From Euborellia annulipes (taxonomy: Eukaryota; Arthropoda; Insecta; Dermaptera; Anisolabididae): a stretch of 64,000 nt of DNA. Positions 1 through 12,794 of the stretch are shown piece after piece. Location of the stretch: the NCBI GenBank assembly GCA_023213315.1, contig JAKCPI010001650.1:20299-84298 (forward strand), written 5' to 3'. Position 1 is the stretch's first letter, and every line of letters begins with the position of its first letter. Below the pieces are notes generated by a model that had not been told where the DNA came from, searched no databases, and saw only the letters and a list, made by a program, of their open reading frames with translations. The position numbers and the translations under genes are program-made.

Positions 1-38
1 ATAACAAGACGTTCTTTTATTTAGATTTTCGTTCTTAT

Positions 39-79
39 GGCTGACGTTTCGGCCTGAGCTCTAGGCCATCTTCAGAGCC
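39..79 (-). ncRNA. Hammerhead-like ribozyme motif (H1)
   Basis: Read on the minus strand: GGCU, then core CUGAAGA, one U, stem II GGCCU / AGGCC with a 7-nt loop, then GAAACGUC and AGCC. GGCU and AGCC pair as stem I. The order is that of a type I hammerhead with a minimal ACGU stem III and a GUC cleavage triplet. The extra U between the core and stem II is not in the classic consensus. The surrounding bases 1-200 look like the rest of a retroelement cut by the window edge. Confidence 0.5.
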
Positions 80-284
80 GGCTGGCTATAAACAAATGTT
101 TAAAAAACAGGGACAACATGATCTGCCCATAGCGCATAATGTAAAGAAATGTTCAGGCGTGAGGGCGAAAATCTAAATAAAAGATGGCTGCAAATGTATT
201 GTTATTTCTCTGACTCCGTCACCATATTGGACAATTTGGTTATTATTTTATTTAAATTTTGTAACTTTAAATTATTATTTTGCC

Positions 285-519
285 CACGGGGCTTGGAGTA
301 GTTGGTATCGTGCCTACCTTCTATACCGAACGTCGGGCAGTCCGATGATTTTATATAAGGCATTTGGATACCAAATGGCTTATATAAGTGTGCTAGGCTT
401 GTAAAATAATAAATAACGGATATCGTAAAAAGTCTTAAATGGCCTAAGTTGCCGAAAAGACTGTATGAATGTGTGTGTGAGTGTGAGTGTGAATGAGAAA
501 AAAGTGTGAATGTTTTTTT
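285..519 (+). repeat. tRNA-derived SINE-A copy
   Basis: Head with a degenerate A-box (GGAGTAGTTGG) and B-box region, then the body with the TTTGGATACCAAATGGC hairpin, the GCCGAAAAGACTG segment and the GTGAGTGTGAGTGTGAATGAG tail. It abuts the 5' end of the next Hel-1 copy. Confidence 0.8.
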
Positions 520-1228
520 ACTTTTTCTTACCTCTATATATATGTTAATATATATATAGAGAGAAAGTATTGGATTCATGTCAAAAATTCGATGTCGAGA
601 TTTTGATGGATCTTCACGTTTTGAGGTCCCCTGAATCCAAAAAAGTGGTTTTCGCGACATGGTCTGTCTGTGGGTGGGTGGGTGGGTGGGTGTGTGTGTG
701 TGTGTGTGTTCAATTTTAAGCATGAAGGAATTGAGCTATGAGACTGAAATTTTATATTTAAGTTAAACACCCCCGGGACCGGAAAAATAAGCTTTTAATC
801 AAAATCGGCCAAAGAGTAGGCTTACTAGTACTTTACTGATGTACTTTTTCAGTTTTTTTCGATTTACTCAAAATTCGCTATAACGATTTTGATTAAAATT
901 CGCTCTAACGATTTTGATTAAAATTCAAAAATCAATTATTTTTTAGATGCTCTTTAAAATGTATATTCTCGTTTTGCTCTCAAAATTGTTTGAAGCACAC
1001 TTTACTCTTGTGCTTCATAGGAAAGATAAAAAGAAAGACTTGTCATGGTAACAAAATATAAATATTTTCCCATACTTATAAATTTTACATCTTGAATTTT
1101 AATATATCGGCGGAAACTAAATACATGTCGACACAAAAATCTGGTGTGACAAGCACAGTACACAACTTTCGATTACTGAAAGTAAGAAAAAGTTGTGTGC
1201 TGTGCGCCAGTCACACTAGATTTTTTAT
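520..1228 (+). mobile_element. Hel-1, Helentron-associated (HINE/DINE-like) element, near full length
   Basis: Starts with a diverged subterminal motif (ACTTTTTCTTACC) and a TA-rich palindrome, followed by a core and a GGTGGGTG/TG microsatellite at about 671-710. It ends in a hairpin whose arms begin AAAAATCTGGTGTGAC and close with TCACACTAGATTTTTT. The hairpin holds a near-inverse of the 5' motif. Open frames across it recur in every copy and follow the DNA repeat, so I do not call genes. Confidence 0.8.
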
Positions 1229-3126
1229 AATAAAATTATTATTTTTTTCTTTTAAGAATAATAATAATGAAATAAAGCCTCTGGGCTATAGAATAGTCGT
1301 AGAGTTCTGAACTCTAGTGTACTAGGAACCTCTCTCCGGTTTCCATCCCAAGCGACAATTGAATTAGTTACTAAATAAATAAGGTCCGGGTCTATTTTTT
1401 TGCCTCATTTACCCAATAGTGACAATTTGGTCTTCATTTGAATAGGCCTACGTAATGGTCCTTTGCTTTTATTTATAGCTCTTTTCGGTGGGTTACAAAC
1501 TCGAAACAAATACAAAATTTATTAGTTTCTCTTTATAAGGATAGCGGAGGGCAGCCAGGAGAAATACAATCAATTTTTATCAGATTTTCTTTATTTGATT
1601 GTCGACGTTTCGCGCCTTGAAATTTTGTAAATATTTCATTATTATTTTGTTGAATTTTTATTCTAAAAAAAAAAAAATTATCTGATGGCTATAAAAATTT
1701 CAACTAAAAGGCGAAAACTTCCATTAGACATCAATAACGAATATTAAACCATTAACACTTGTTTATGTTAATTTTAATGATGATGATGATTCATTAATGA
1801 GCGTTCCTTTAATTATTCATCAGAGATCATAAATGCATTTGTAACGTTGATTGAATCATTCACCTTAGAGTCAAGTCCTTCCTTGTTCTCTCCCCCTCAC
1901 CCCACTCTAATGGCTTCTAGCAGGTACATTTGAATTTTAATGTTAATGATATAGTGGCGTATATATGAATTATATATATCAAGGAAGGGGGAAAGAAGTC
2001 CAGAACAAAGAAATTGTATTTTATTATTAAATTAGAAAGAGGAAAAACAGGTTCGATGCCGCTGGATGAAAAATAATATCTCCACCCCTAAATACATATA
2101 GAGTCATTAAGTCCATCTAAAATTAATTTAAACAACTGTAATATTATTTTTCTCTCAAATTATATAAAAAAAACACTGTCTTTTACATTGGTGATTGGAA
2201 AATTAGAGTCAACTATTAAGTCATAGTCGACTTTAGTCAAGAATCGATCTTTTACTGAAAATAATCGACTTTTTAGAATCGAGTTAAAACTCTCAAATCG
2301 ATTAGAATCGATTCTCACTGGACGACTTCGACTTTTTCTTCTAATCCTTAGTATCCGATGGTAATATAGTTTGTAACAGTTCTGAAGATGGCTATTGAGT
2401 TGTGCCGAAACAGAAATGCATCTTTCAAGAACTAATAAATTTTTAAAAATTTTAATAATTTTTTGATTATATATAAAATCCATCCTTTAACCCTTTCAAA
2501 GAAATAACCACTTAGTATTATTTTTTTAAAATTTATAATTTTTGGACCCCCACCCTCTTTTTTTATTTTAAAATAGTTTGTAACGTTTTCATTGATTGAC
2601 TTTCATCTTTCTTTGAAAACCTACACATAACACACCAATCAACACGCTTCTAAGGTCGGTTAGTGAACATATGTGGCATTCTTAATTTCTCAATTTTAAT
2701 GTTTTATTTTGATACTCAACTTTTATATTTTATTTTAATGTTCGGTGCCATATCACGTTCAAATGCTGGATAGAATATTCCTTTATAAAATATTGAAAAC
2801 AATATTTGTGTGTGTTGTATTTAATAAAATGTTTAAATACTTAATAAATCTTTTATTATAAAAAAACAAATAAATATATTTAATATTTACTGAGTATCTC
2901 CTAAGCACGAGTTATAGAGTTTTTAAAATCTCGAAAAGGCGACTTTCAGAAATGATTAATTTATTCCAAAATCGAAAATAGACTTTTAGAGAGGTTTTTC
3001 CATCACTATTCTACTTACTCTATCCTAGAGAAGCAAAACTTCTCAAAATTCAAATCCAAATTGGTCACATCTCTACAATTAATTTTCAGACTATCTGTTG
3101 AAATTTTTAACTGGCTCTCGAGGTAT
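1229..3126. other. AT-rich intergenic sequence with old repeat fragments
   Basis: No gene is supported. A SINE-like remnant lies near 1,310-1,440. A truncated CGACGTTTCG motif at 1,601-1,615 resembles the hammerhead-like family. One TAGGCCTA octamer is at 1,443. The long minus-strand frame at 2,160-2,483 looks composition-driven. Confidence 0.5.
2380..2415 (+). ncRNA. Hammerhead-like ribozyme motif, decayed (H2)
   Basis: CUGAAGA, one U, a GGC...GCC stem and GAAAC are kept in order. The cleavage side (AGAAAU) has lost the GUC, so this copy is probably inactive. Confidence 0.35.
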
Positions 3127-3134
3127 ATCTAGAT

Positions 3135-3701
3135 CAGCGTTTTCCAAACTGTGAGGCGCGCCTCCCTAGGGAGGCACGGACTAGTTTAAGGGGAGGCGCC
3201 AAATATTATCCACAGCAAGCAATTTTCCAAATGATTGCTAGTTTTATAATTAGGAATAAATAAAAAAACATATTTTTATATAAATTTATTGTGAGGTATA
3301 TCTATGTGGCTGGAAGTATTAATAGGGCCGAGTGAAAAAAAAATTCCAAGACTTATGGCAGTCAAAATTATTTCTTTTGATTGTGGCGTTTCGGCCACTG
3401 TTCTAGGCCATCTTCAGACCTGGAGGCGAGAATAAATAAAATTTTAATTTTGAATGAAAAATGAAATCATCTCCGGCTCTGAAGATGGCCTAGATCAGTG
3501 GCCGAAACGTGGAAACCTGGAAAGGCACAATAAAAGAAATCATTTTCTTGGAATTTTTTTTTTGACTCCGCCTTAATTTATATTATTTAGCATTAAAAAT
3601 GTTTGGTTTTGTATTATTTTACAAAATGGGGGGGGGGGAGGCGTCATATGATTAAATATTTTTTAAGGGAGGCGTTGTAACATAAAGTTTGGAAACCACT
3701 G
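3135..3701. mobile_element. Non-autonomous hAT element interrupted by a foldback
   Basis: The left end CAGCGTTTTCCAAACT and the inverse of the right end (CAGTGGTTTCCAAACTTT) are typical hAT termini. Flanking octamers ATCTAGAT and GTATAGAT are an imperfect 8-bp duplication. G-rich GGAGGCGCC and GGAGGCG segments lie near each end. The inner part is displaced by the insertion at about 3,335-3,565. Confidence 0.7.
3342..3556. mobile_element. Foldback insertion with a hammerhead-like motif in each arm
   Basis: Two inverted arms (about 3,342-3,422 and 3,474-3,556) flank a 50-bp spacer. The minus-strand arm reads CUGAAGA, U, GGCC...GGCC, GAAACGCC. The plus-strand arm reads CUGAAGA, U, GGCC...GGCC, GAAACGUG. 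Both carry AAAGAAAT-type outer tails. Inverted pairs of terminal repeats are known for Penelope-like elements, which is my preferred reading. Confidence 0.55.
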
Positions 3702-4361
3702 GTATAGATGATGGGATGGTCAAATTTCTTTTGGAAAATCTCGTTCGTTCTTCAGGTATAGGAAATCAAACATGTCGCTGCCTACTGAATAATAATAGAG
3801 ATTTATTGATATATCTACCAAGGAGATAGGAAGGTGAATATCACCTAAATATTCCATATTTGTTGTTTCTGAATGGTATACAGCCTTTCGTTAACGTTCA
3901 GAGTAAAGATTTTCACTTCAGAAAGTCGTAACAGACGGACAGAATTTCTTGTCTCATGCCACACGGCCAAACAAAAATAGCCCTCTATGTATTTTTTGAT
4001 AAAAGTGAATTTATTTTTGTTTTATATTCGAAATGACGCATATTCGTTTTTTAGCCGGCCCTAATTATTATTTACAAAAATTTCTAATCTATGAATTTAT
4101 TATTTTGTTTTGTTTTTTTAATTTTCCAAATAACAAATTACATTTTTGCGTCAATTCTTAGTCCGTTAAGATAATATTTTTTATTTTTTTAAGAATCTTT
4201 GGCATCTTATCCTCAATTTTATTTTTCGTACTTTCTTCTGTGGAAATATTTAGTTGAGACAAACATCTTAATTATTAAAAGATTTAGTAGAGGGGGGAAT
4301 TCCAATAAATATTTGGTGGCCATTTTTATCGACTTACACCTCCATAAGATCGCCTAGGACA

Positions 4362-4423
4362 GTGGTTTCCAACCCTTTTTCTCTTTTCTATTTGCGAACC
4401 CCTTATCTAGTAAAAAACAAAAG
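4362..4423 (+). mobile_element. Truncated hAT end
   Basis: CAGTGGTTTCCAACCCTTTT followed by GCGAACCCCTT resembles Charlie-type hAT starts. It is cut by the SINE-A copy that follows. Confidence 0.5.
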
Positions 4424-4692
4424 TTTTTTTTTTTAAACCATTCACACTTTTTTTCTCATTCACACTCACACTCACACACACATTCGCACAATCTTTTTGG
4501 CAGCTTAGGCCATTTAAGACATTTTAACGATACTCAGTATGTTTAATATATCTATTGGGGGTCCAGGCATTTCTATTTAATTCATTTGCTATCCAAATGC
4601 CTTAAATAAAATCATCGGACTGCCTGGGGTCCGAACCCGCGACGTTCGGTATAGAAGGCAGGCACGCTACCAACTACCCAAGCCCAGTGGGG
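4424..4692 (-). repeat. tRNA-derived SINE-A copy
   Basis: Read on the minus strand it has a tRNA-like head whose inverted B-box lies near 4,630-4,650, the TTTGG hairpin body and the GTGAGTGTGAGTGTGAATGAG tail. Confidence 0.8.
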
Positions 4693-5253
4693 CGCATAAA
4701 TTAGTTGATAACAAGAGGCGAAAAGATAAACGAAATGAAGAAAGAAGGGGAAGAGGAAATCGGAAATAATCTTAAAAAATACCTGCAAGTTGAGATCAAG
4801 TCGTTCTGTACCTATATATAGAGAGAAAATATTGGTTTCATTTATAAAAATTCTATGTTAGGACTTTGATGGATATACACGTTTTGAGGTCCCCTGTATC
4901 CAAAAACATGGTCTGTCGCTGTGTGTCTGTCCCTGGGTTCAATTTAAGCATGAAGAAATTGAGCTAGAAATTTTATATTTAAGTTAGTCCCCCACCTAGG
5001 GCGTTAAAATAAGCTTTTAATTAAAATTAGGCCAAAAAGTACTGATGTAGTTTTCAGTTTTTTTCGATTTTCTCAAAATTCGCTCCAAAGATTTTGATTA
5101 AATGTCAAAAATCAATTATTCTTTAAAATGGTATATTCTCATTTTGCCATTGAAATCTTCTGAAGTCCACTTTACTCTTGTACTTCATTGGAGAGATAGG
5201 AGAGGTGGTAACAAAATATAAATATTTTCCCATACTTATAATTTTTTTTTTTT

Positions 5254-5500
5254 GCCCTGGGGTTTGGTGTAGAGGTTAGCGTGCTAACCTCGTATATCAA
5301 AAGTCGCGTGTTCGGATCCAAGGCAGTCCGATGATTTTTTTTTAAGCCATTTGGATACCAAATGGCTTAAAAAATAAGAATGCCTGGACCCCTAATAATT
5401 TATATTATTAAATAACGGTTATCGTAAAAAGTCTTAAATGGCCTAAGTTTCGAAAAGACTGTGTGAATGAGGGAAAAAGTGTTTTTTATAAAACCCCTTT
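5254..5500 (+). repeat. tRNA-derived SINE-A copy inside Hel-1
   Basis: A-box-like GGTGTAGAGGTTAGCG and B-box-like GTGTTCGGATCC are visible, with the standard body and a shortened TG-rich tail. Confidence 0.8.
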
Positions 5501-5504
5501 TCGT

Positions 5505-5590
5505 CTACAAGAGGCCATTTAGAGGGTTATTTCTTTATTTAAATACTTTTTAAATACCGCTCGGGTCACCAATCCCGAGCTTGGCATCAC
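5505..5590 (-). repeat. 5S rRNA-derived SINE remnant
   Basis: On the minus strand ATGCCAAGCTCGGGAT followed by TGGTGACCCGAG matches the corresponding part of the copy at 43,823-44,012. Only the inner 5S-like part and some tail remain. Confidence 0.5.
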
Positions 5591-5675
5591 CCAACTCAAT
5601 ATATCGGCCGGAAACTAAATATAGACCTATCGATACGAAAAATCTGGCAGCGGACAGTCACCCTACGTTTTTTAT

Positions 5676-6700
5676 TATGTGTTAAATTTTAATTTTATTA
5701 TATTTTTTTCGCAAATGTATTCCCATTTTTCCGGACCGAGGGACTAACTTTTATTTCAGCGATTTAAAATTCGGCCATTACACTATAACCCTCTTTATAC
5801 ATCTCGCGTCCCCCCTGGTGCGGAGGACGCATTCATCTAGAATTTCAAATGAACCGAACTTGATATTTCTCTAAAAGAGTAGTTCCAAATTTTATTTTTA
5901 TTATTTCAGATTATTTTAATCATCAATGATTGATTAAATGTAAATAAATACTTTTATCGCATTTCACCTTTCACTTTTACATAATATAAGCCTTACAATT
6001 ACATTTTTATTAAACAATATTTTTTGTTATAATTTTAAAACAAAAAACTAAAATTCTTCTAATGATGAGGGTGAATTTTTTTTTTTCCGTTTTATTTTGA
6101 AAGATCAATGACATTTTTTAAAATGATTGCCCTATTCCTCAATTAATCTCTCTAGCGACTTTGAAGACCAAAAAAAAAAAAAACATTCTCCTTTTAGAAA
6201 TATTTTCCCACTACTAAAAGGTTAAGGAAAAAAAAAGAAATATAAAAGCAAGAATATAATTAAGGATTAATTTATTACTTATTCCATTCCAATTGCAAGA
6301 AATTTATTGATCTATAGGCTTTGTATAATTGCTGTGTGTCCGTCTGTCTGTCTGTCTGTCCGTCCTCCCGATTAGAAATTACATAAAAAATAAACATATG
6401 TATATTTAGAAGTAAACAAGAAGAATATTATATAGGCCTTTATATTTATATTTTTTAATATCATCGAGGCCTATCTCAAAACAATAACAAGATAATATTA
6501 CAAACAAACATGTTATCTTTTTTTTTTTACACATTTTATTTTGTGATAAACGTTTAGAATAAACGAATGAATGAATAATGATGACTTTTAAATTAAAAAT
6601 TTGTTAATAAAACTTGCAGCTATTCACTTTAAATTTTAATATCTTCTTGTCCTATATATTTCATCTCTAAGAATAATTTCTATTATTATTTATTATTTGA
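5676..6700. other. AT-rich sequence without a recognisable gene
   Basis: Only simple-sequence runs are visible, including a GTCT run at about 6,340-6,360 in a region of poly-A and poly-T stretches. Confidence 0.5.
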
Positions 6701-6705
6701 AATTC

Positions 6706-7081
6706 CTATCGGGATCCCCGTTTATTTACCCGAGGTGCTTTCGTGCACGGAGACACACACCTCAAACCCAACTGACCGCTGGCCGTAGATCTACCGGCAC
6801 CCCGTGAAGTTACATCATTTCCTATCTCTAACTCCTCCTCCTGCTTTCGTCTCTAGCTAGTGAACTAATCCTTATTTCTGGTTCCATTCTATCCAACCTC
6901 TTCTATGCTAAGGAGGATGTCCTAGTTTGAGGAGGGACTCCCTCAGCACCGACTCCTTTCGAAGAATGCATCACTGAGAGGGAACCTTCTTTACGTCCCT
7001 TTCACAGGACGGGATGTCACAGCAACTCCCTCTCCTCGTAGAGTTGCCTGGGGCTATTGTGGTGAGATCCTATATTCCAAT
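6706..7081 (+). repeat. Dispersed repeat family G, copy 1 (about 375 bp)
   Basis: A second copy in the same orientation is at 51,148-51,530. They share TATCGGGATC, the GTTACATCATTTCCTAT segment, the AGAATGCATCACTGAGAG segment and an ATATTCCAATCC end. GC content is higher than in the surroundings. There is no reading frame or tRNA box, so the class is unknown. Confidence 0.7.
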
Positions 7082-7267
7082 CCGAGGGCATATTCAAGAA
7101 GACAATACAATTTTAAAAAAATTATCTTGATTTATTTTCAGAGTATTTTGGCTTGCCTGACAAGTATGCGCAATTGGACTTATTTCAGCTACAAAAATAC
7201 CGTCATCAGAGCCAGGAACTGCAATTACAAGAATAGAATTACAATTTTTTCAATTAATTAAACCTCC

Positions 7268-7500
7268 GGGGTCGAGGGTCCGGTGGCCTGGTGCAATGGA
7301 TAGCACGCCTATGCCCCATCCAGGCAGAGTCCTGGGTTCCGATTCCCGGGGGCCATGGGATGTTTGGCCTCACCAATAAAAAACACTCACAGTCTTATTA
7401 AATATATCAATAATTAGTTAAGTCCGAATCCAATTATTTTAGGTCTTATTATCTTATTCAAATATATAGATCTCGGAAAATATTTACCTATAAATAATTC
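7268..7500 (+). repeat. Arg-tRNA-like SINE-B copy
   Basis: The head GTGGCCTGGTGCAATGGATA with a GGGTTCCGATTCCC B-box looks like an arginine-type tRNA. The body (CACTCACAGTCTT, AGTTAAGTCCGAATC, TTCAAATATATAGATCTCG) recurs at 58,180-59,010. Confidence 0.75.
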
Positions 7501-7695
7501 AGTTTTATCCTCTTAACTAAACTGTTGAAATACACATTATGAATCGCACTTAAAACATAAGGAATTCGTTTTTATTAGTGTAAAATATCTTCATTAATCT
7601 GAAAGATTATCGTTATTAGTTAAATTTGAAACATTATAAATTCATATAAAAACGTATATACAAATATTATAAATATTTATATGTTATATATATAT

Positions 7696-8257
<562 letters not shown>

Positions 8258-8989
8258 TATATATATAAAATATACATTTAATTGAAAAAATTGTAATTCT
8301 ACTCTTGTAATTAAGTTTATGGCTCTGATGACGAGCATTTGTAGCCGAAACAAGAGTTCAATTGTGCATACTTGTCAGCCAAGGCAAATACTCTGAAAAT
8401 AAATCAAGAAAAATTTTTAAAATTGTTTTGTCTTCTTGAATATAACACCTCTTCAACGGTCCAAGAATAGATCTACTCGTTTATGTGTTTGAGTTCATCT
8501 AAAACTTGCATATTTGTTTTTTATCTCCAACAATAGCTAAGAGAGTGAGAGTGATCCATCATCTTCATTGGTTTTGAAAAGGAATAAAATTTGACAGCGG
8601 TCCAAATTACCAACGCCCCAAAAAAGTAACAAAATCCCTTTTGGGAAAACATGTCAAATATTATTAGTTTTGAGAAAAATTATGATTTTTCTTTATACAA
8701 TGTGTCAGTCCTTCTAAAAGTAGGCAAAATAACCAATCAAATTACAGATATTATTTTTATTTTACAGAGGCCGAGCCTCAGCCTTCGCGCCCCCCTGGAC
8801 CTCACCCAGCTGGCTCAGGGCCGACTGAGAAAGACTCTCGCAAAAACTGAAGTATAAGAAAAAAAAAATTACCAATCCAGTGCCTGCTTGAGGATACATC
8901 CCGTCGCAGGCGAAAAACTCATTCAAAAAATCTAAATGTCTTCCAAATGCCATAAAAACACCTTAAATTTTTTTTTTTCTTATAAAACA

Positions 8990-9245
8990 AAAACACTCTC
9001 ACTTTTTTTCTCATTCACACTTCCACACATTCACATGATCTTTCGGCAACTTAGGCCATTTAAGACTTTGACGATATACATTATAGAGATTTTAACACAT
9101 ACATATTGGGGGTTCAGGCATTCTTATTTAAGCCATTTGGTATCCAAATGTCTTAAATAAAATCATCGGACTTGCCTGGGGGTCGGAACCCGCGACTTTT
9201 GTTATACGGGTTAGCACTAACCTCTACACCAAGCCCCTGAGGGCA
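8990..9245 (-). repeat. tRNA-derived SINE-A copy
   Basis: Standard tail, body and tRNA-like head in reverse orientation. The head end reads CTACACCAAGCCCCTGAGG. Confidence 0.8.
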
Positions 9246-9809
9246 CCTTAAAAATTTAAAAACAAATTTTATAATGAATTTTATTTTACAGATTTTCTCA
9301 CTTCATTTATTTAGATTTATAAATACCTGTAAAAAAAAAAATAACATAATCACAATAATTTTAATTGAATTTCTTTATGATGTGTTGTGTGCTTAGTCAG
9401 ATCATAAAATAATTAAAAGAATGAATGAGAAGTGAGGAGGAGGGGGGGATTCATGTTTTATGCATAGTGCATTGGCTCTATTTTAAAATGCCCACCTCTT
9501 CCTACTGAATACCAACATTTGTGAAGAGCAACCAGCAGCCACTTGCTTTTTCTGCCTGCTACTTGATCGCTGATATCATTTCAGATTAGAGCTAAAGTCC
9601 CTTTTTATTGCACATTCCTTTTGAAAGATTGTGATTTAGAAATCATTTTATAGATTCTATATATGTTAATAGATATAGAGAGAAAGTATTGAATTCATGT
9701 CAAAAATTCAATGTCGAGATTTTGATGGATATACACGTTTTGAGGTCCCAAAAAAAGTGGTTTTTGGTCTGGGTGTCTGTTTGTCCTGTTCCTTGGAAGT
9801 GAAATTTAA

Positions 9810-11275
9810 GGTTGTTCGGACAGTACCTCGTAAGTCATAATAGAATTAAAATTTTTTTTTTAATAAAATTAAAAATTTGAATGCCAAAATTCCTTATTAT
9901 AATTTAGTCGTGACCTATCAGAGTTTATAATTGGATTAAGTTAATAATTTAATTACCAAAAATAATAAATGAATGACTTTTGACTTGAGCAGTATTTCAC
10001 GTAATATAGAACTGGCAACATTGCATTCATCAGCTATCTATTTTAAATCTTAAAAGCCTTCAATTTTATTTTATTTAATATATTACAATGTTTAATGCAA
10101 ATCAGTTTAAACACAATGGACGATTTGCGAGAAAAAGTATCGTAAAATGAAAAAATCTGGTGTGACTGGCGCACAGCACACAACTTTCTCTTACCTTCGG
10201 TAATCGAAAGTTGTGTACTGTGCTTGTCACACCAGATTTTTTGTGTCGACATGTATTTAGTTTCCGACAGTAGGGTACAATTGAATTCAAGATGTAAAAT
10301 TTATAAGTATGGGAAAATATTTATATTTTGATACCATGGCAACCATTTCTCCTATCTTTTCTATGGATTACAAGAGTAAGTGGTCTTCAGAAGATTTCAA
10401 TCACAAAATGAGAATATACATTTTATAGAGAATCTAAAAAATAATTGATTTTTGAATTAAAAAAAAATCGTTGGAGCAAATTTAGAGAAAATCGAAAAAA
10501 CTGAAAAAGTGAATCAGTAAAGTACTAGTACTCTTTGGTCGATTTTGTTCAAAAGCTTCGTGTCACGTCCCATGGGGGTGCCTAACTTAAATATAAAATT
10601 TCAACTTCCTAGCTCTTTTCGTTCTTGAGATATTTTGTTCACAGACACACAGACAGACACACACACCCACCCACCCACAGACAGACCATGTCGCGAAAAC
10701 CACTTTTTTGGATTCAGGGGACCTCAAAACGTGAAGATCCATCAAAATCTCGACATCGAATTTTTGACATGAATCCAATACTTTCTCTCTCTATATATTA
10801 ACATATATATAGAGGTACGAGAAAGTAAAAAAAAATGTAACTGACAGCGAGAAATGAGTATTATTTTATGCGGCGTTGCCAGACTGGTCTGAGTCTCGTG
10901 ACTTGCTTATTTTTAAATTTGGCCTACTGTCATTTTTGAGAATTTTTTTGACTTTCTTGTTAAAATATCTTTAAAAGATTTCGGCAGAAACTTTTGATTT
11001 TATGTTTAACGTATTCCTTGCAAGTGAATTGATAAAATGTAAGTTTTTTGTTTTTGTATCTATTGCAGAGGTCGCTATATAATTCGATATGTGTGCGTTT
11101 CGTCGATATTCGCCATAGACTACATCTTAAATTTCAATTTTTTAAAAATTAATTACACGATAACCCTGGGTCAGATCTGCTTCAAAATTTTATTTTAAAC
11201 GAATGTGATAGTGATTAATAACATATTAAAAAATTAGCTTTTAATCTAATAAAGTGCTTTAATGTCCGAACAAAC
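9810..11275. mobile_element. piggyBac-like non-autonomous element carrying an internal Hel-1
   Basis: The terminal inverted repeats GGTTGTTCGGAC (9,810-9,821) and GTCCGAACAAAC (11,264-11,275) differ at one position. TTAA lies immediately outside both (9,806-9,809 and 11,276-11,279), the piggyBac signature. No transposase frame is visible. A second, decayed copy begins at about 30,157. Confidence 0.85.
10150..10826 (-). mobile_element. Hel-1, full-length copy inside the piggyBac element
   Basis: The 3' hairpin comes first (10,150-10,243), then the core, an ACAG/CACC microsatellite (about 10,640-10,685) and a slightly altered 5' subterminal motif ending in GAGAAAGT. This is one of the best reference copies, about 677 bp. 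Confidence 0.85.
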
Positions 11276-11744
11276 TTAAAGTGTGAAGAAATTGTGCTAC
11301 AAGGTTGAAATTTTAAATTTAAGTTAGGCACCCCCCTGGGACGTGACACGAAGCTTTTGAACAAAATCGGCCCAAGAGTACTAGTACTTTGCTAATGTAT
11401 TTTTTCAGCTTTTTCGATTTTCTCAAAATTAACTCCAATGATTAAAATTAAAAAATCAATTATTTTTTAGTTTCTCTTTAAAATGTATATTCTCATTTTG
11501 TGATTGAAATCTTGTGAAGACCACTTTACTCTTGTACTTCATAGGAAAGTTAGGAGAAATGGTTGCCATGGTAACGAAATATAAATATTTTCCTATACTT
11601 ATAAATTTTACATCTTGAAAATCGAATGTACCGTACTGTCGGAAACTAAATACATGTCGACACAAAAAAATCTGGTGTGACAAGCACAGTACACAACTTT
11701 CGATTATCGAAGGTAAGAGAAAGTTGTGTGCTGTGCGACCAGTT

Positions 11745-12490
11745 ATTATAAAATCATATTTTGTTCATATAGCCTACTATTTAGGCCGCTTCAGAAATTG
11801 TTTCCGCCCGTCGGAAAAAGTTCTCAATTCAATTTTATATTCCCTCTCTTCTTATCCTTCGCTCTTGCTATATTATTAATTAAAACAAAAAAGAAAAAAA
11901 AATTATCTTTATACAAAGTATAATAACCATGTTTATGGTTAGAGTTTAGTAAATATTAAACTTAAGAACAGAGAGTAAAGTATATATACATAGTATAGTA
12001 TGTAGCTTGATTAAAACTTTGTACCCCTCGTCGTTGTTGTCTCCATTTTGTCCCCCCCCCCCCCCCACCAGCACCACAAAAAGTCAATAAAATCACTCAA
12101 CACACTCTCTCTTAAAACCACCAAAGAGAGGAGAAGAGGGTGGGAATTTATGGCCTTCCTTTAACGCAACACAAAAGGGGGGGGCTCTCTCGCTAACAAT
12201 GAATGATATTTTGATGATGATTGAAATTGGAAATCTCTTTGAAATTTCATAATGAAGGGCAGATAGTCATAAGCCACAAGACATTAGATATTGACAAATT
12301 AAAGTTTGATTCAAATCTGTAAATCAGCTACTTAATTTTGAATATTGTCCATATTTGATTAAAAAAACATTTTAGTGGAAATTTGAAGGTTTCTTGCTTC
12401 TAAATCCTTAAATTATTCGTCAAATATTAAATTTGATATTTTCTCTTCTTTTCTTAATTATGTAAAGAAAATTATTATTATTTTTTATTT
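11745..12490. other. AT-rich sequence, poly-C and G runs, no gene
   Basis: It contains a poly-C run at about 12,051-12,066 and a G run near 12,177-12,183. Nothing coding is supported. Confidence 0.5.
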
Positions 12491-12591
12491 TTTAAAAGAC
12501 TCACACTATTTTCCCATTCACACTCAACATCGCATTCATACAGTCTTTTGGGCAACTTAGGCCATATACGACTTTTGACGATAACCGCTAG

Positions 12592-12794
12592 TCAGGAATT
12601 TGCTGTGACTTTGCAGCCAGGAGATTAAATAAAAAAATCTTTTATTTAATTTTTATTCGCCGACATTTCGGTCGCCAATCACGACCTTCATCAGGGCAAA
12701 ATCGTGATTGGCGACCGAAATGTCGGCGAATAAAAATTAAATAAAAGATTTTTTTATTTAATCTCCTGGCTGCAAAGTCACAGCAAATTCCTGA
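12592..12794. mobile_element. Foldback insertion with a hammerhead-like motif
   Basis: Arms 12,592-12,685 and 12,701-12,794 are inverted copies of about 94 bp around a 15-bp loop. The left arm, read on the minus strand and using the loop, gives a full motif at 12,659-12,697. Confidence 0.75.
12659..12697 (-). ncRNA. Hammerhead-like ribozyme motif (H6)
   Basis: GCC, core CUGAUGA, one A, stem II GGUCG / CGACC with a 7-nt loop, then GAAAUGUC and GGC. GCC pairs with GGC as stem I. The cleavage triplet is GUC. Confidence 0.5.

Larger units (their letters stand above)
4811..5675 (+). mobile_element. Hel-1 copy split by SINE-A and a 5S-like SINE remnant
   Basis: The 5' part (4,811-5,253) lacks the outer motif. 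The 3' hairpin (about 5,626-5,675) is eroded. The interruption 5,254-5,588 contains SINE-A and then a short 5S-like SINE piece. Confidence 0.7.
9655..11744 (+). mobile_element. Hel-1 copy split by a piggyBac-like insertion
   Basis: The 5' part is 9,655-9,809, and the rest, including the hairpin, is 11,276-11,744. In other copies the joined site reads TTTTAAGCATGAAGG. Here TTAA is present on both sides of the insertion, so the host element and its target site are both recovered. Confidence 0.85.

Noticed and set aside
2160..2483. 107-aa minus-strand frame
   Set aside because: Made of imperfect AATCGA/TCGACT repeats. No start context and no domain.
10587..10778. Recurrent peptide with PLFWIQGTSKREDPSKSR in many open frames
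   Set aside because: The same DNA block occurs in nearly every Hel-1 copy and in both orientations. There is no consistent start, and copies carry indels without keeping the frame.
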